Shown here: positions 9,190 to 19,011 of the stretch, piece after piece
Layout: the number at the start of each line of letters is the position of its first letter
How positions within the stretch are numbered: the stretch's first letter is position 1
From: Mycolicibacterium rufum
GTDB taxonomy: Bacteria > Actinomycetota > Actinomycetes > Mycobacteriales > Mycobacteriaceae
Assembly (NCBI RefSeq): GCF_022374875.2
Contig: NZ_CP092427.2
Location: 2,790,001-2,854,000, forward strand
Reading direction: 5' to 3'
DNA length: 64,000 nucleotides
The notes under the pieces: generated by a model
Database searches by the model: none
Seen by the model: the letters and a program-made list of their open reading frames with translations, nothing else
Told to the model about the DNA's origin: nothing
Program-made: the position numbers and the translations under genes

Positions 9190-12120
9190 ATGATGCGCGT
9201 CAGCAGCAACCTGCGCAGATTCCGCTGGGCGGTGTTCGCCGTATGGCTGCTGCTGTTGGTGCCGTCGATCTACCTGGCGCTGAACCAGTCCGGCAATCTG
9301 ACCGGCGGCGGCTTCGAGGTCGAGGGCTCCCAGTCGCTCTATGTCCAGCGCCAGCTCGAGGCGCAATTCCCCGACCAGGGCGCCTCCCCGCTCGCGCTGG
9401 TCGCCGCACCCCGCCCGGACGCCTCGTTCGACGACATGAACGCCGCGGTCGCCCGCCTGGAGGCCATTGCGCGCGAGGTTCCCAGCGTCACGATCATGCC
9501 CAACCCGGCGCAGCCGCCACCCCAGCCTGACCGCCCCTACGTCATCACCCTGCAACTGGACTTCCAGAACACCGGCGCCGTCGACGTCGCCAAGCAGTTG
9601 CGGGAGAAGGTCGGCATCGACGGCGACGAACCCGGCGAGACGGAGAACGGCAAGGTCCGGCTCTACGTGATCGGCCAGGGCGCGCTCGGAGCGGCCGCCA
9701 CCCTGGCCACCAAGCACGACATCGCGCAGGCCGAGAAGTGGAACTTCCCGATCGTCCTGGTGATCCTGCTGGCCGTGTTCGGCTCGCTGGCCGCCGCGGC
9801 GATGCCGCTGCTGCTCGGCATCTGCACCGTCGTGGTGACGATGGGGCTGGTCTTCCTGCTGTCGATGTACACGACGATGTCGGTGTTCGTCACCTCGACC
9901 GTGTCGATGTTCGGCATCGCGGTGGCCATCGACTACTCGCTGTTCATCCTGATGCGGTTCCGGGAGGAGCTGCGGGCCGGCCGGGAACCCGAGGACGCCG
10001 CGGACGCCGCGATGGCGACGTCCGGTCTGGCGGTGGTGCTCTCCGGCCTGACGGTGATCGCGTCGGTCACCGGCATCTACCTGATCAACACCCCGGTGCT
10101 GCGCTCCATGGCCACCGGCGCGATCCTCGCCGTCGCGGTGGCGGTGCTGACGTCGACGACGCTGACCCCGGCCGTGCTGGCCACGTTCGGGAGGCGGGCC
10201 GCGCGCCGCTCGTCGTATCTGCACTGGGGCCGCGGCGTGGAGGCCACGCAGTCGAAGTTCTGGACCCGCTGGACCGGCTGGGTGATGCGGCGGCCGTGGC
10301 TGTCGGCGCTGGGCGCGGCCGCGGTGCTGCTGGCGCTGGCCGCGCCGGCGTTCTCGATGATGCTCGGCAACAGCATGCAGCGGCAGTTCGACCCCACCCA
10401 CGAGATCCGCGGCGGCGTCAACGCCGCGGCCGAGGCGCTGGGCCCGGGGGCGCTCGGCCCGGTGCGCGTGCTGGTGACGTTCCCGGAGGGCAACGCGGCG
10501 TCCGCGCCGGCCAAGGAACCGTTGCTGACCGCGATCCGGCAGAAGATGGCCCAGGCGCCCAACACCGTGTCGGTGACCCCGCCGGTGTTCGGTCAGGACT
10601 ACCGCAGCGCGCTGCTGTCGGCGGTGCTGTCGGTGGATCCCGAGGACATGGGCTCCCGCGACACCGTGGACTGGATGCGCGAACAACTGCCGCCGGTGGC
10701 CGGTGACACCGCACGGATCTCCGTCGGCGGGCCGACCGCGCTGATCAAGGACTTCGACGACCGGGTGGCCGAGATCCAGCCGCTGGTGTTCGCGTTCGTG
10801 GCACTGATCGCGTTCGTCATGCTGCTGATCTCGATCCGCTCGGTCTTCCTGGCGCTCAAGGGCGTGGTGATGACCGTGCTGTCGGTGGCCGCGGCCTACG
10901 GCAGCCTGGTGGTGGTGTTCCAGTGGGGCTGGCTGTCCGACCTCGGGTTCAAGCAGATCTCGTCGCTGGACAGCACGATCCCGCCGCTGGTGCTCGCGCT
11001 GACATTCGGCCTGTCGATGGACTACGAGATCTTTCTGCTCACCCGGATCCGGGAACGGTTCCTGCAGACCGGCAACACCCGCGACGCGGTGGCCTACGGC
11101 GTGTCCACCAGTGCGCGAACCATCACCAGCGCCGCGCTGATCATGATCGCGGTGTTCATCGGGTTCGCGTTCGCCGGGATGCCGCTGGTCGCGCAGCTCG
11201 GGGTGGCGTGCGCGGTCGCGATCGCCGTCGACGCCACCGTGGTGCGGCTGGTGCTGGTGCCGGCGCTGATGGCGATGTTCGACGAATGGAACTGGTGGCT
11301 GCCGCGCTGGCTCGACCGCGTGCTGCCGTCGGTGGACTTCGAGAAGCCGCTGCCCAAGGCCGACATCGGCGACCTCATCATCATTCCCGACGACATCTCG
11401 GCGCTGGCCCCGTCGGGCGCCGACCTGCGCACCGTGGTCAAGTCCGCCGCCAAGCTAAAAACGCTTGCACCGCAGGCGATCACGGTTGCTGATCCGTTGG
11501 CGTTCAGCGGCTGCCAGCCGTGCGGCAAGCTGGTGGCCGGGCGCCTGAGGAGCGAGGGCCGGGTGCCCGCGACCATCGGCAACCGGGCCCACGGCAAGAC
11601 GGTCGCGGTGAAGCTGCCCAAGCATCCGGTGACGATGTGGCGGGGCCGGCTCGACGTGGCCCTCGACGCGCTGGCCGTCGAAAGGGCTCAGGAGGTCGCT
11701 GCCGCCGAGCATTCTGCCCACACGCCGCTGGAGCGGATCAGCCCGATGGAGACCACCAACGTGCTGCTGCCCACCGGTGACCGGCTGCAGATCCCGACCG
11801 GCGCCGAGACCCTTCGGCTGAAGAGCTTCCTGATCATGGAGCGCAACGGCGCCCGCGACTACTCGGAGTTCGCCGACCTGGTGGGTTCGATGGACACGCA
11901 GACCGCGGCGGAAGTGCTCACGGGCATGGACCGGTACTACTGTGGTCAACCGGCGCGCGAGCACTGGGTGGCCACCCAGCTGGTGCGCCGCCTGGCCGAT
12001 CCCCGGCCCTCGGACGGGCCCGACATCGCATCCTCGGGCGCCGACGCGGAGGCCGACTGGGCGAGGGTCAGGCAGCGGTGCCTGTCGGTCGCGGTGGCCA
12101 TGCTGGAGGAGGCGAGGTGA
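9190..12120 (+). CDS. mmpL11: MmpL11 lipid transporter
   Basis: 976-aa RND/MMPL transporter that in mycobacteria exports monomeromycolyl diacylglycerol and mycolate wax esters and has been linked to heme uptake. Twelve membrane helices in two bundles carry DY pairs at D248 (AIDYSLF) and D611 (SMDYEIF); the roughly 230-residue cytoplasmic tail is characteristic of MmpL11. The start at 9190 (MMRVSSNLRRFRW) matches the family N-terminus; longer in-frame sequence upstream is not conserved-looking. Its TGA overlaps the GTG of the next gene (GTGA). Confidence 0.93.
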   Translation: MMRVSSNLRRFRWAVFAVWLLLLVPSIYLALNQSGNLTGGGFEVEGSQSLYVQRQLEAQFPDQGASPLALVAAPRPDASFDDMNAAVARLEAIAREVPSVTIMPNPAQPPPQPDRPYVITLQLDFQNTGAVDVAKQLREKVGIDGDEPGETENGKVRLYVIGQGALGAAATLATKHDIAQAEKWNFPIVLVILLAVFGSLAAAAMPLLLGICTVVVTMGLVFLLSMYTTMSVFVTSTVSMFGIAVAIDYSLFILMRFREELRAGREPEDAADAAMATSGLAVVLSGLTVIASVTGIYLINTPVLRSMATGAILAVAVAVLTSTTLTPAVLATFGRRAARRSSYLHWGRGVEATQSKFWTRWTGWVMRRPWLSALGAAAVLLALAAPAFSMMLGNSMQRQFDPTHEIRGGVNAAAEALGPGALGPVRVLVTFPEGNAASAPAKEPLLTAIRQKMAQAPNTVSVTPPVFGQDYRSALLSAVLSVDPEDMGSRDTVDWMREQLPPVAGDTARISVGGPTALIKDFDDRVAEIQPLVFAFVALIAFVMLLISIRSVFLALKGVVMTVLSVAAAYGSLVVVFQWGWLSDLGFKQISSLDSTIPPLVLALTFGLSMDYEIFLLTRIRERFLQTGNTRDAVAYGVSTSARTITSAALIMIAVFIGFAFAGMPLVAQLGVACAVAIAVDATVVRLVLVPALMAMFDEWNWWLPRWLDRVLPSVDFEKPLPKADIGDLIIIPDDISALAPSGADLRTVVKSAAKLKTLAPQAITVADPLAFSGCQPCGKLVAGRLRSEGRVPATIGNRAHGKTVAVKLPKHPVTMWRGRLDVALDALAVERAQEVAAAEHSAHTPLERISPMETTNVLLPTGDRLQIPTGAETLRLKSFLIMERNGARDYSEFADLVGSMDTQTAAEVLTGMDRYYCGQPAREHWVATQLVRRLADPRPSDGPDIASSGADAEADWARVRQRCLSVAVAMLEEAR

Positions 12121-12623
12121 CGGTGTCGTCCGAACCTCGCGTGTCCCCGACCGGCGGCCAGTCCCGGGGCCCGCACTCCGACGACCGGCCGGTCGAGTTC
12201 TGGCCGACGGCGGCGATCCGCGCCGCTCTCGAGCACGACGATCTGAGCGTGTGGCAGCGCATCGTGGTGGCGATCAAGCGGGACCCCTACGGCCGCACCG
12301 CCCGTCAGGTGGAAGAGGTGCTCGAGACCGCCGAGCCCTACGGGGTGTCCCGCGCGATGTCGGAGGTGCTGGTGCGCACCCGCGAACACCTCGAGGCCAA
12401 CGAGTGCGCCGAGGTCGCCCGCCACGTCCGGCTGCTGCTGGACCGCTCGGGGCTCGGCGAGCAGGAGTTCGCCTCGCGCATCGGGGTGCCCGCCGCGGAC
12501 TTCGCCACCTATCTCAGCGGCGCGGTCAGCCCGCCGGCGTCGCTGATGATCCGGATGGGCCGGCTCTCCGAGCGGTTCGCCAAGATGCGCACCCATCGCC
12601 CGGGACACAAGCCGGCACACTAG
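12117..12623 (+). CDS. Rv0201c-like conserved protein
   Basis: 168-aa soluble, charged protein without a signal peptide. Residues about 105-155 resemble a helix-turn-helix of the XRE type (LLLDRSGLGEQEFASRIGV followed by a helix and SPPASLMIRM), so DNA binding is possible but not proven. Translationally coupled to mmpL11 by a 4-nt GTGA overlap, the same order as Rv0202c-Rv0201c. Function unknown; a role tied to MmpL11 activity or expression is inference from coupling. Confidence 0.7.
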   Translation: MTVSSEPRVSPTGGQSRGPHSDDRPVEFWPTAAIRAALEHDDLSVWQRIVVAIKRDPYGRTARQVEEVLETAEPYGVSRAMSEVLVRTREHLEANECAEVARHVRLLLDRSGLGEQEFASRIGVPAADFATYLSGAVSPPASLMIRMGRLSERFAKMRTHRPGHKPAH

Positions 12624-12632
12624 GCACGGGCG

Positions 12633-13322
12633 CTACCGCGAGTGGATCGGCGAGACGTCGTCGACCAGCCAGCGGCCGTCGGTCTTCGACAACGTCACCC
12701 GCAGCGCCAGCACCGCCGTGTCGGCGGGCTTGCCCGGTGAGGTCTGGGTGCCGCGCAGGATCACCGCGACGCTGGCGGCCTGCGGCCCGATCGCCTCGAC
12801 GCCCGCCGACACCGTGCTCGCCTGGGCCGCGACGTTGCGGCTGCCCAGGTCCTTGGCCACGCCCGCGAAGTCGTTCCTGAAACGCTCGGCGCTCTCGGAG
12901 GTCATCATCTGCGCGGCGCGGTCGATCGACGCCGTCGGGTTCTGCGGGGTAAACGTCGCCGACGCCTCGGCCACGCTGCTGGCGATGCCCGTCACCTCGG
13001 CGCTGTCGGCGCCCAGCGTCCGGTCGGGCACCGTCCACTGCGTGTAGCCGATCACGGCCGCGGCCACCAGAGCCGCCGTCGCGGTGCCCACCACCGCCAG
13101 CCGCAGCCCGGGCCCGTCGTCGTCGGTGCCCACGGTGACGCCGTCGCGCCGCGCCAGCACGAAGTTCACGATCACGGCCTGGACGACCAGCAGACACAGC
13201 ACCGAGCACACCGACACCCACCACAGCGGCCACGCCAGCGCGACACCGATGTACACCAGCCCCGCGACGGCGGCCACCGGGGCCAGCACGTCGAACAGCA
13301 GGACACGCAGCCGGTTCCTCAT
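12633..13322 (-). CDS. omamB: OmamB-like orphan Mce-associated membrane protein (Rv0200-like)
   Basis: 229-aa protein with two N-terminal hydrophobic segments (about 8-30 and 32-55), a third at about 75-95, and an extracytoplasmic domain of the Mce-associated type ending in DGRWLVDDVSPI. The family works with Mce lipid-import systems. It overlaps the upstream omamA stop codon (ATGA) and ends convergently 10 bp from the Rv0201c-like gene. The symbol rests on synteny with Rv0200 and on the Mam-type architecture. Confidence 0.7.
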   Translation of the reverse strand: MRNRLRVLLFDVLAPVAAVAGLVYIGVALAWPLWWVSVCSVLCLLVVQAVIVNFVLARRDGVTVGTDDDGPGLRLAVVGTATAALVAAAVIGYTQWTVPDRTLGADSAEVTGIASSVAEASATFTPQNPTASIDRAAQMMTSESAERFRNDFAGVAKDLGSRNVAAQASTVSAGVEAIGPQAASVAVILRGTQTSPGKPADTAVLALRVTLSKTDGRWLVDDVSPIHSR

Positions 13323-13906
13323 CGGATCGGCTCCAGCCGGGAGATCAGCAGCGTGCCGTCGACGTCGGAGACGTCCATGCGCAACGTCCAGCGCACGGTC
13401 TGCGGTGCGTCGGTGCCGGCGTTCTCGCTGACCGACGTCGCGATGACCATGACGGTGTCGGTGCGGGAGGCCAGCCCGGACAGGTCCGAGCGTGGCGGCG
13501 GCGGGGTGCCGGGCTGATCGTGGTGGATGGTCTCGATCGCGACGGCGTTGATCTGGCCCGTGGTGCGCGCCTTGAGCGTGCGCACCAGCTTGCGGTACGG
13601 CTCCACGGTCGCCTCGAAGTCGGTGTTGAGCTGGCCGACGGTGCCCTCGTGCAACGTGTTCAGATCCGCGTCGACGGAGTCGGTGTTCATGTTGATCAAC
13701 ACGCCCGTCCAGTCCGCGGCGGCCTGCAGCACCCGGGTGCGGTACGCCCGCTCCTCGGTGTCGTTGTGGTGGGCGTTCCAGATCAGCGTGCCGAGGACGA
13801 CGGCGGCCACCGCGACGAGGACCAGCACCGCCGAGGCGATGCCGTAGACGCTGACGACACGGGGCGCCTCCTCGCCGCGCTGCGGTTCGGGCTGGTCATC
13901 AGGCAT
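13319..13906 (-). CDS. omamA: OmamA orphan Mce-associated membrane protein (Rv0199-like)
   Basis: 195-aa bitopic protein: short cytoplasmic N-terminus, a single membrane helix (about 20-42), and a periplasmic Mce-associated domain. OmamA (Rv0199) is reported to stabilise the MceG ATPase and support Mce-dependent cholesterol or lipid uptake. The start at 13906 is set by a TACCCT -10 box 7 nt upstream (leaderless), rather than the longer open frame. Overlaps omamB by 4 nt; divergent from zmp1 with a 40-bp gap. Confidence 0.78.
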   Translation of the reverse strand: MPDDQPEPQRGEEAPRVVSVYGIASAVLVLVAVAAVVLGTLIWNAHHNDTEERAYRTRVLQAAADWTGVLINMNTDSVDADLNTLHEGTVGQLNTDFEATVEPYRKLVRTLKARTTGQINAVAIETIHHDQPGTPPPPRSDLSGLASRTDTVMVIATSVSENAGTDAPQTVRWTLRMDVSDVDGTLLISRLEPIR

Positions 13907-13913
13907 GCGGGTG

Positions 13914-13919
13914 AGGGTA
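13914..13919 (-). promoter_or_regulatory. Putative -10 element of leaderless omamA promoter
   Basis: On the minus strand TACCCT ends 7 nt before the ATG at 13906 with no Shine-Dalgarno sequence. The same hexamer and spacing occur at 3026-3031. Confidence 0.4.
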
Positions 13920-13946
13920 CCCGGGCGTTTCTGGAAGGATGTCGGG

Positions 13947-15929
13947 GTGACGGTAGAAGCGACCTCCCTCAAGTCCGGTATCGATCTGCGCTACGTCGAC
14001 GACTCCGCCCGGCCCCAGGACGACCTGTTCGGTCACGTCAACGGCCGCTGGCTCGCGGAGTACCAGATCCCCGCGGACCGGGCCACCGACGGCGCGTTCC
14101 GCACGCTCTACGACCGCGCCGAGGAACAGATCCGGGACCTGATCACCGAGGCTTCCCAGGCGCACGCGCCTGACGGCACCGATCAGCAACGCATCGGCGA
14201 CCTGTACGCGAGCTTCATGGACGAGGACACGATCCGGGCGCGGGGGTTGGCGCCGCTGCTCGAGGAGCTGACGACGATCGACGCCGCCGACAGCCCGGAG
14301 GCGCTGGCCGCGGTGCTCGGGGCGCTGCAGCGCACCGGCGTCGGCGGCGGCACCGGGATCTACGTCGACACCGACTCGAAGAACTCCAGCCGCTACCTGC
14401 TGCACCTGACGCAGTCGGGCATCGGGCTGCCCGACGAGTCGTACTTCCGCGAGGAGCAGCACGCCGAGATCCTCGCGGCCTACCCGAAGCACATCGCCGC
14501 GATGTTCGGGCTCGTCTACGGCGGTGACCACCTGCAGACCGCGCAGGACATCGTCGCGCTCGAGACCCGGATCGCGTCGGCGCACTGGGATGTGGTGAAG
14601 CGCCGCGACGCCGACCTGACCTACAACCTGCGCACCTTCGCCGAGGTGACCTCGGAGGCGCCCGGGTTCGACTGGCGCGGTTGGCTGACCGCGCTGGGCG
14701 CGTCCGACGAGGCGGCCGCCGAGCTGGTGGTCCGCCAGCCGGACGTGCTGACCGCGTTCGCGGCGCTGTGGTCGGAGGCGGACCTGGCGACGTGGAAGAA
14801 CTGGCTGCGGTGGCGGCTGATCCACGCGCGCGCGTCGCTGCTGACCGACGAGCTGGTGGCCGAGGACTTCGCGTTCTACGGCCGGCTGCTCTCGGGCACC
14901 GAGGAGATCCGGGCGCGCTGGAAGCGCGGGGTGTCAGTGGTCGAGTCGCTGATGGGCGACGCACTGGGCCGGCTCTACGTCGAGCGCTACTTCCCGCCGC
15001 AGGCCAAGGCGCGGATGGACGAGCTGGTGGCCAACCTGCGCGAGGCCTACCGGGTCAGCATCGAGTCCCTGGAGTGGATGACACCGCAGACCCGCCAGAA
15101 AGCGTTGGCCAAGCTGGACACGTTCACCCCGAAGATCGGCTACCCGGCGAAGTGGCGCGACTATTCGTCGCTCGTCATCGCCCGCGACGATCTCTACGGC
15201 AACTACCGCCGGGGCTATGCGCTGGAGTACGACCGCGATCTGGCCAAGCTCGGAGGCCCGGTGGACCGCGACGAGTGGTTCATGACGCCGCAGACCGTCA
15301 ACGCGTACTACAACCCGGGGATGAACGAGATCGTGTTCCCGGCCGCGATCCTGCAGCCGCCGTTCTTCGACGCCGAGGCCGACGACGCCGCCAACTACGG
15401 CGGGATCGGCGCGGTGATCGGCCACGAGATCGGGCACGGCTTCGACGATCAGGGCGCCAAGTACGACGGTGACGGCAACCTGGTGGACTGGTGGACCGAC
15501 GAGGACCGGACCGAGTTCGGGGCGCGCACCACGGCGCTGATCGAGCAGTACGAGCAGTTCACCCCGCGCGGGCTGGATCCGTCGCACCACGTGAACGGCG
15601 CGTTCACCGTCGGGGAGAACATCGGCGATCTCGGCGGTCTGTCGATCGCGTTGCTGGCCTACCGGTTGTCGCTCAAGGGGCAGCCGGCCCCCGTCATCGA
15701 CGGGTTGACCGGCGAACAGCGGGTGTTCTTCGGCTGGGCGCAGGTATGGCGCACGAAGTCCCGTGAGGCGGAGGCGGTTCGGCGTCTGGCCATCGATCCG
15801 CACTCGCCGCCGGAGTTCCGGTGCAACGGCGTGGTGCGCAACATGGACGCGTTCTATGAGGCGTTCGAGGTGGGCGAGGCCGACGAGCTGTATCTGGAAC
15901 CCGAACGGCGCGTGCGGATCTGGAACTGA
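13947..15929 (+). CDS. zmp1: Zmp1 zinc metalloprotease (M13/neprilysin family)
   Basis: 660-aa M13 peptidase, orthologue of Rv0198c, which in M. tuberculosis affects phagosome maturation and inflammasome signalling. The catalytic zinc site is intact: HEIGH at 493-497 and GENIGD with E557 as third ligand; the substrate-binding NAYYNPGMNEIVFPAAILQP segment lies about 40 residues upstream. No signal peptide is visible, as in Zmp1. The GTG at 13947 is chosen because the conserved SGIDLRYVDD start follows closely and an AGGA motif lies upstream; the longer frame runs into the divergent omamA promoter. Confidence 0.95.
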   Translation: MTVEATSLKSGIDLRYVDDSARPQDDLFGHVNGRWLAEYQIPADRATDGAFRTLYDRAEEQIRDLITEASQAHAPDGTDQQRIGDLYASFMDEDTIRARGLAPLLEELTTIDAADSPEALAAVLGALQRTGVGGGTGIYVDTDSKNSSRYLLHLTQSGIGLPDESYFREEQHAEILAAYPKHIAAMFGLVYGGDHLQTAQDIVALETRIASAHWDVVKRRDADLTYNLRTFAEVTSEAPGFDWRGWLTALGASDEAAAELVVRQPDVLTAFAALWSEADLATWKNWLRWRLIHARASLLTDELVAEDFAFYGRLLSGTEEIRARWKRGVSVVESLMGDALGRLYVERYFPPQAKARMDELVANLREAYRVSIESLEWMTPQTRQKALAKLDTFTPKIGYPAKWRDYSSLVIARDDLYGNYRRGYALEYDRDLAKLGGPVDRDEWFMTPQTVNAYYNPGMNEIVFPAAILQPPFFDAEADDAANYGGIGAVIGHEIGHGFDDQGAKYDGDGNLVDWWTDEDRTEFGARTTALIEQYEQFTPRGLDPSHHVNGAFTVGENIGDLGGLSIALLAYRLSLKGQPAPVIDGLTGEQRVFFGWAQVWRTKSREAEAVRRLAIDPHSPPEFRCNGVVRNMDAFYEAFEVGEADELYLEPERRVRIWN

Positions 15930-15933
15930 GCGC

Positions 15934-16350
15934 TCAGCGCAGGTAAGGCCGCACCGCGAGCAGGTAGCCGGCGAGCAGCATCAGCGGAGCCGCCAGCGGC
16001 AGCCAGGGCATCTCGACCGGCACCGCGCCGACGAGCGCGGTGACGGTGGCGAACCCGACGGCGGCCGTCATCGTCGGTACCGTGGCGGCGTCGTGGCGCG
16101 TCACCAGGTAGGTGGTCGCGGCCAACCCAGCCAGGGTGGTGTCCAGCGGGGCGGGGGCGGCGAGCACGACGGTCAGCACGGTCAGGGCCACCGCGACACC
16201 GGCCGCAGGCCGCCACCAGATGCCGCCCGCGACGGCCGCCAGCGCGGCCGCAGCCGCCGCCAATGCCCAGCCGTCGCCGGTGCGCGCGGCCGCGCCCACC
16301 ATGACGACGCCGAAGATCAACGGCAGCAGGGCTTTCCGGAGCGCCGTCAT
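15934..16350 (-). CDS. Small polytopic membrane protein at end of MoxR operon
   Basis: 138-aa, almost entirely hydrophobic protein with about five predicted membrane segments and no charged catalytic motif. No family recognised. Starts by an ATGA overlap with the DUF58 gene, so it is the last gene of the five-gene MoxR operon. Ends 4 bp from the zmp1 stop, convergent. Confidence 0.6.
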   Translation of the reverse strand: MTALRKALLPLIFGVVMVGAAARTGDGWALAAAAAALAAVAGGIWWRPAAGVAVALTVLTVVLAAPAPLDTTLAGLAATTYLVTRHDAATVPTMTAAVGFATVTALVGAVPVEMPWLPLAAPLMLLAGYLLAVRPYLR

Positions 16351-17564
16351 CGTCGCGCCCGGTGTTCGGGGACCAGCGCCATCGCCTGGTCCAGCGTCGC
16401 GGATCCCGGCCACGCGACGATGTCCACGCCGACGGTCGCCATGTCGCGGTACATGAAGGACCGCTGCATCGACCACATCCGGTCGACGAGGGGGTCGAGG
16501 TCGCCGTCGACGGGGCAGCCCTCCAGCACGTCGACCGCCACCACCGGGTGACCGCGCCGGCGCAGGTCGATCAGCGCGAGCGCGAACTCGGTGTCGAGCA
16601 TGGTGGAGAACGCGACGACGATCGCGCCGGCGGGCAGTGCCGGGCGCGGCGCGAGAGTGCCGGTGGCCGACTCGAAGTCACCCGTCGCGCCGAGCATCGT
16701 GTCGAGGATCCGGTAGAACTGCCGCTGCCCGATGTCGGCGCCGAGCCACCGGGTGGCGCGGCCGCCGAGCGCGACCAGACCGGCTCGGTCGCCGTACCGC
16801 AACGCGCTCTGCACCACTTGCGCTGCGCCCCGGGCGGTGCGTTCGGTGGCCGCGGTGGCCGGCCCGGGCGGCTGCGGGTAGGTGTCGAAGAGCACCACCA
16901 CGTCGGCGGCGCGGTCGGTGAGGCGCTCGGTGACGTGCAGCGCGCCGCGGCGCGCGCTGACCGGCCAGTTGACGGTGCGCAACTGGTCGCCGGGCACATA
17001 GGGCCGGATGTCGGCGTACTCCACCCCGGGTCCGGTGTGGCGGGTCAGATGGGTGCCCAGCCGATCGAGCAGGTCGGTGCGCGGGATCGCGGTGGATTGT
17101 GGTGGGGCGAACGGGAATACGCAGACCTGGGCGGCGGCCACGGACCCGACGCCCTCGAGCAGGCCGCCGCGGCCGAGGACGCGCACCTCCGCCTCGATCG
17201 GGTAGCGACCCCAGCGCGCGGCCCGCACCGCCACCGTCGGCGCGGCGTCGACGACCTCGAGGTCCATGCCCGGCGGCGCCACGGCGGTCAGCCGGACCGC
17301 GCCGCCGTCGTCAGCCCGGGCCGAGAGCGTCACCGTCACCTGTTCGTCTTCGAAGCAGCGGTGCAGCGCCGGTTCACCGATCACCGACACCGTCGGCACG
17401 GCTCGCTGCCAGCCCAGCGAGCACAGCACGGCGAGCAGCGGCGCGGCGAACGCGATCAGTTCCCACCGGCCGGTCAGCGCCGCCGCGGTGATCGCGAGGG
17501 CGGCACACGTCGCGAGGGATCGGGTCAGCGGCGAGGCGCGCCAACGCAATTCAGCGTCCGTCAC
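16347..17564 (-). CDS. DUF58 protein with von Willebrand-like domain
   Basis: 405-aa protein: two N-terminal membrane helices (about 18-58), a beta-rich region, then the DUF58 core with the signature GVEYADIRPYVPGDQLRTVNWP (about 225-246, quoted in part) and a vWA-like fold containing DVVVLFDTYP. DUF58 proteins accompany MoxR AAA+ ATPases, presumably as the partner whose assembly or folding is assisted. GTG start from the GTGA overlap with the moxR stop. Confidence 0.82.
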   Translation of the reverse strand: MTDAELRWRASPLTRSLATCAALAITAAALTGRWELIAFAAPLLAVLCSLGWQRAVPTVSVIGEPALHRCFEDEQVTVTLSARADDGGAVRLTAVAPPGMDLEVVDAAPTVAVRAARWGRYPIEAEVRVLGRGGLLEGVGSVAAAQVCVFPFAPPQSTAIPRTDLLDRLGTHLTRHTGPGVEYADIRPYVPGDQLRTVNWPVSARRGALHVTERLTDRAADVVVLFDTYPQPPGPATAATERTARGAAQVVQSALRYGDRAGLVALGGRATRWLGADIGQRQFYRILDTMLGATGDFESATGTLAPRPALPAGAIVVAFSTMLDTEFALALIDLRRRGHPVVAVDVLEGCPVDGDLDPLVDRMWSMQRSFMYRDMATVGVDIVAWPGSATLDQAMALVPEHRARR

Positions 17565-18532
17565 GACGACCCCCTGGCTCGCGGCACGGGGGTCCGGCGC
17601 AGCAGATCCTCGACCACGTCGCCACCGGCCACCTTGCGCACCCACATCTCCGGCCGCAGGCTGATGCGGTGCGCCATCACGGGCACGGCCAGCGCTTTGA
17701 CGTCCTCGGGCACGACGTAGTCACGGCCCAGCAGCAGCGCCCGGGCGCGGGCCAGCTGCACGAGGTCCAGTTCGGCACGCGGGCTCGCTCCAACCGCGAC
17801 CTGCGGATGGTGCCGGCTGGCGGCGGCCAGCGCGACGACGTACTCGAGCACGTCGTCGTGCACCGTGACCAACTCCACGGATTCCTGCATGGCCAGCAGG
17901 TCGTGCCCGTCGACCACCTGGGCCACCTCGGGCGCCGCCGATCCGCGCTCCAGGCGACGGCGCAGCATCGTCGTCTCCTCCTGCTCGGACAGGTATTTCA
18001 GCTCCAGCCGCAGCGCGAACCGATCCAGTTGCGCCTCGGGCAGCGGATAGGTGCCCTCGTATTCGATCGGGTTGTCGGTGGCCAGCACCAGGAACGGCTC
18101 GGGCAACCGGTGGGTGACGCCGTCGATGCTGACCTGCCGTTCGGCCATCGCCTCCAGCAGCGCCGCCTGGGTTTTCGGTGGGGTGCGGTTGATCTCGTCG
18201 CCCAGCAGCAGATTGGTGAAGATCGGGCCGCCGCGGAACTCGAAGCGGCCGGACTGCATGTCGTAGATCGTGGAGCCGAGCAGGTCGGCGGGCAGCAGGT
18301 CGGGAGTGAACTGGACGCGGGTGAACCGCAGACCCAGCGCGGCGGCGAACGACTTGGCGATCAACGTCTTTCCGAGTCCCGGCAAATCCTCGACGAGCAC
18401 GTGACCGCGGGCGAGCACCGTGGTCAGGATCAGCGTCAGCGCGGCACGCTTGCCGACGACGACGCGGCTGATCTCCTCGAGCACGGCCTCGCACTGCGCG
18501 GTGGTGGCGGCGGGTTGCAGGGAAGGGCTCAC
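17561..18532 (-). CDS. MoxR-type AAA+ ATPase
   Basis: 323-aa MoxR-family ATPase. Walker A is degenerate in the usual MoxR way (DLPGLGKT, about 45-52), Walker B is LLGDEINRTPPKTQ (about 113-126), sensor 1 is LATDNPIEYEGTYPLPEAQ and the arginine-finger region LDRF follows. MoxR proteins act as chaperone-like ATPases for neighbouring vWA/DUF58 proteins. The GTG at 18532 overlaps the upstream stop codon (GTGA), and the protein starts at the typical short N-terminus. Confidence 0.88.
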   Translation of the reverse strand: MSPSLQPAATTAQCEAVLEEISRVVVGKRAALTLILTTVLARGHVLVEDLPGLGKTLIAKSFAAALGLRFTRVQFTPDLLPADLLGSTIYDMQSGRFEFRGGPIFTNLLLGDEINRTPPKTQAALLEAMAERQVSIDGVTHRLPEPFLVLATDNPIEYEGTYPLPEAQLDRFALRLELKYLSEQEETTMLRRRLERGSAAPEVAQVVDGHDLLAMQESVELVTVHDDVLEYVVALAAASRHHPQVAVGASPRAELDLVQLARARALLLGRDYVVPEDVKALAVPVMAHRISLRPEMWVRKVAGGDVVEDLLRRTPVPRARGSS

Positions 18533-19011
18533 AGTCGCTCCAAACGGCGCAGGATCTCGTCGAGGGTGCCGCGTCCGGGCCCGGGTTCGGTGGTACCGGT
18601 GCGGGAGACGTTGTCCGGATCCACCCACGGCCACAGCCGTTCCCCGAACAGCATCCGTCCGGTGGTGGCGAAGGCGTTGGGGTCCTTCGCCTTTCGCTGA
18701 CCGGCCGCGAGCTCGAACTGGCGCGCCAGCATCGGCCGCAGCCTCCGGTCCCAGTCCGATCGCGACGATTCCGACCAGGAGATCAGGGTCTCGGTGCGGG
18801 ACAGCCAGCGCTGCAACGACATTGCGGGTCCGTCGGTGACGTCGTCGCCGTCGGGCGCGGCGCGCTGCGTGAGGCGCCTGCGCACCTCGAGGAGCACCAC
18901 CACCAGCGCAACGCCGGTGGCCGCGATGACCAGGTCGCGGTCCAGCAGGACGAACGCGCACACCTCGGCCGCGACAACGACGGCGACGGCGGCGACCACG
19001 AGTTTCGTCAT
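18529..19011 (-). CDS. Membrane-anchored conserved protein of MoxR operon
   Basis: 160-aa protein with two hydrophobic helices at the N-terminus (about 3-20 and 23-42) and a cytoplasmic domain containing RWLSRTETLISWSESSRSDW and RMLFGERLWPWVDP. Similar small proteins occur between DUF4129 and MoxR genes in actinobacteria; no function known. Both ends overlap neighbours by 4 nt. Confidence 0.7.
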   Translation of the reverse strand: MTKLVVAAVAVVVAAEVCAFVLLDRDLVIAATGVALVVVLLEVRRRLTQRAAPDGDDVTDGPAMSLQRWLSRTETLISWSESSRSDWDRRLRPMLARQFELAAGQRKAKDPNAFATTGRMLFGERLWPWVDPDNVSRTGTTEPGPGRGTLDEILRRLERL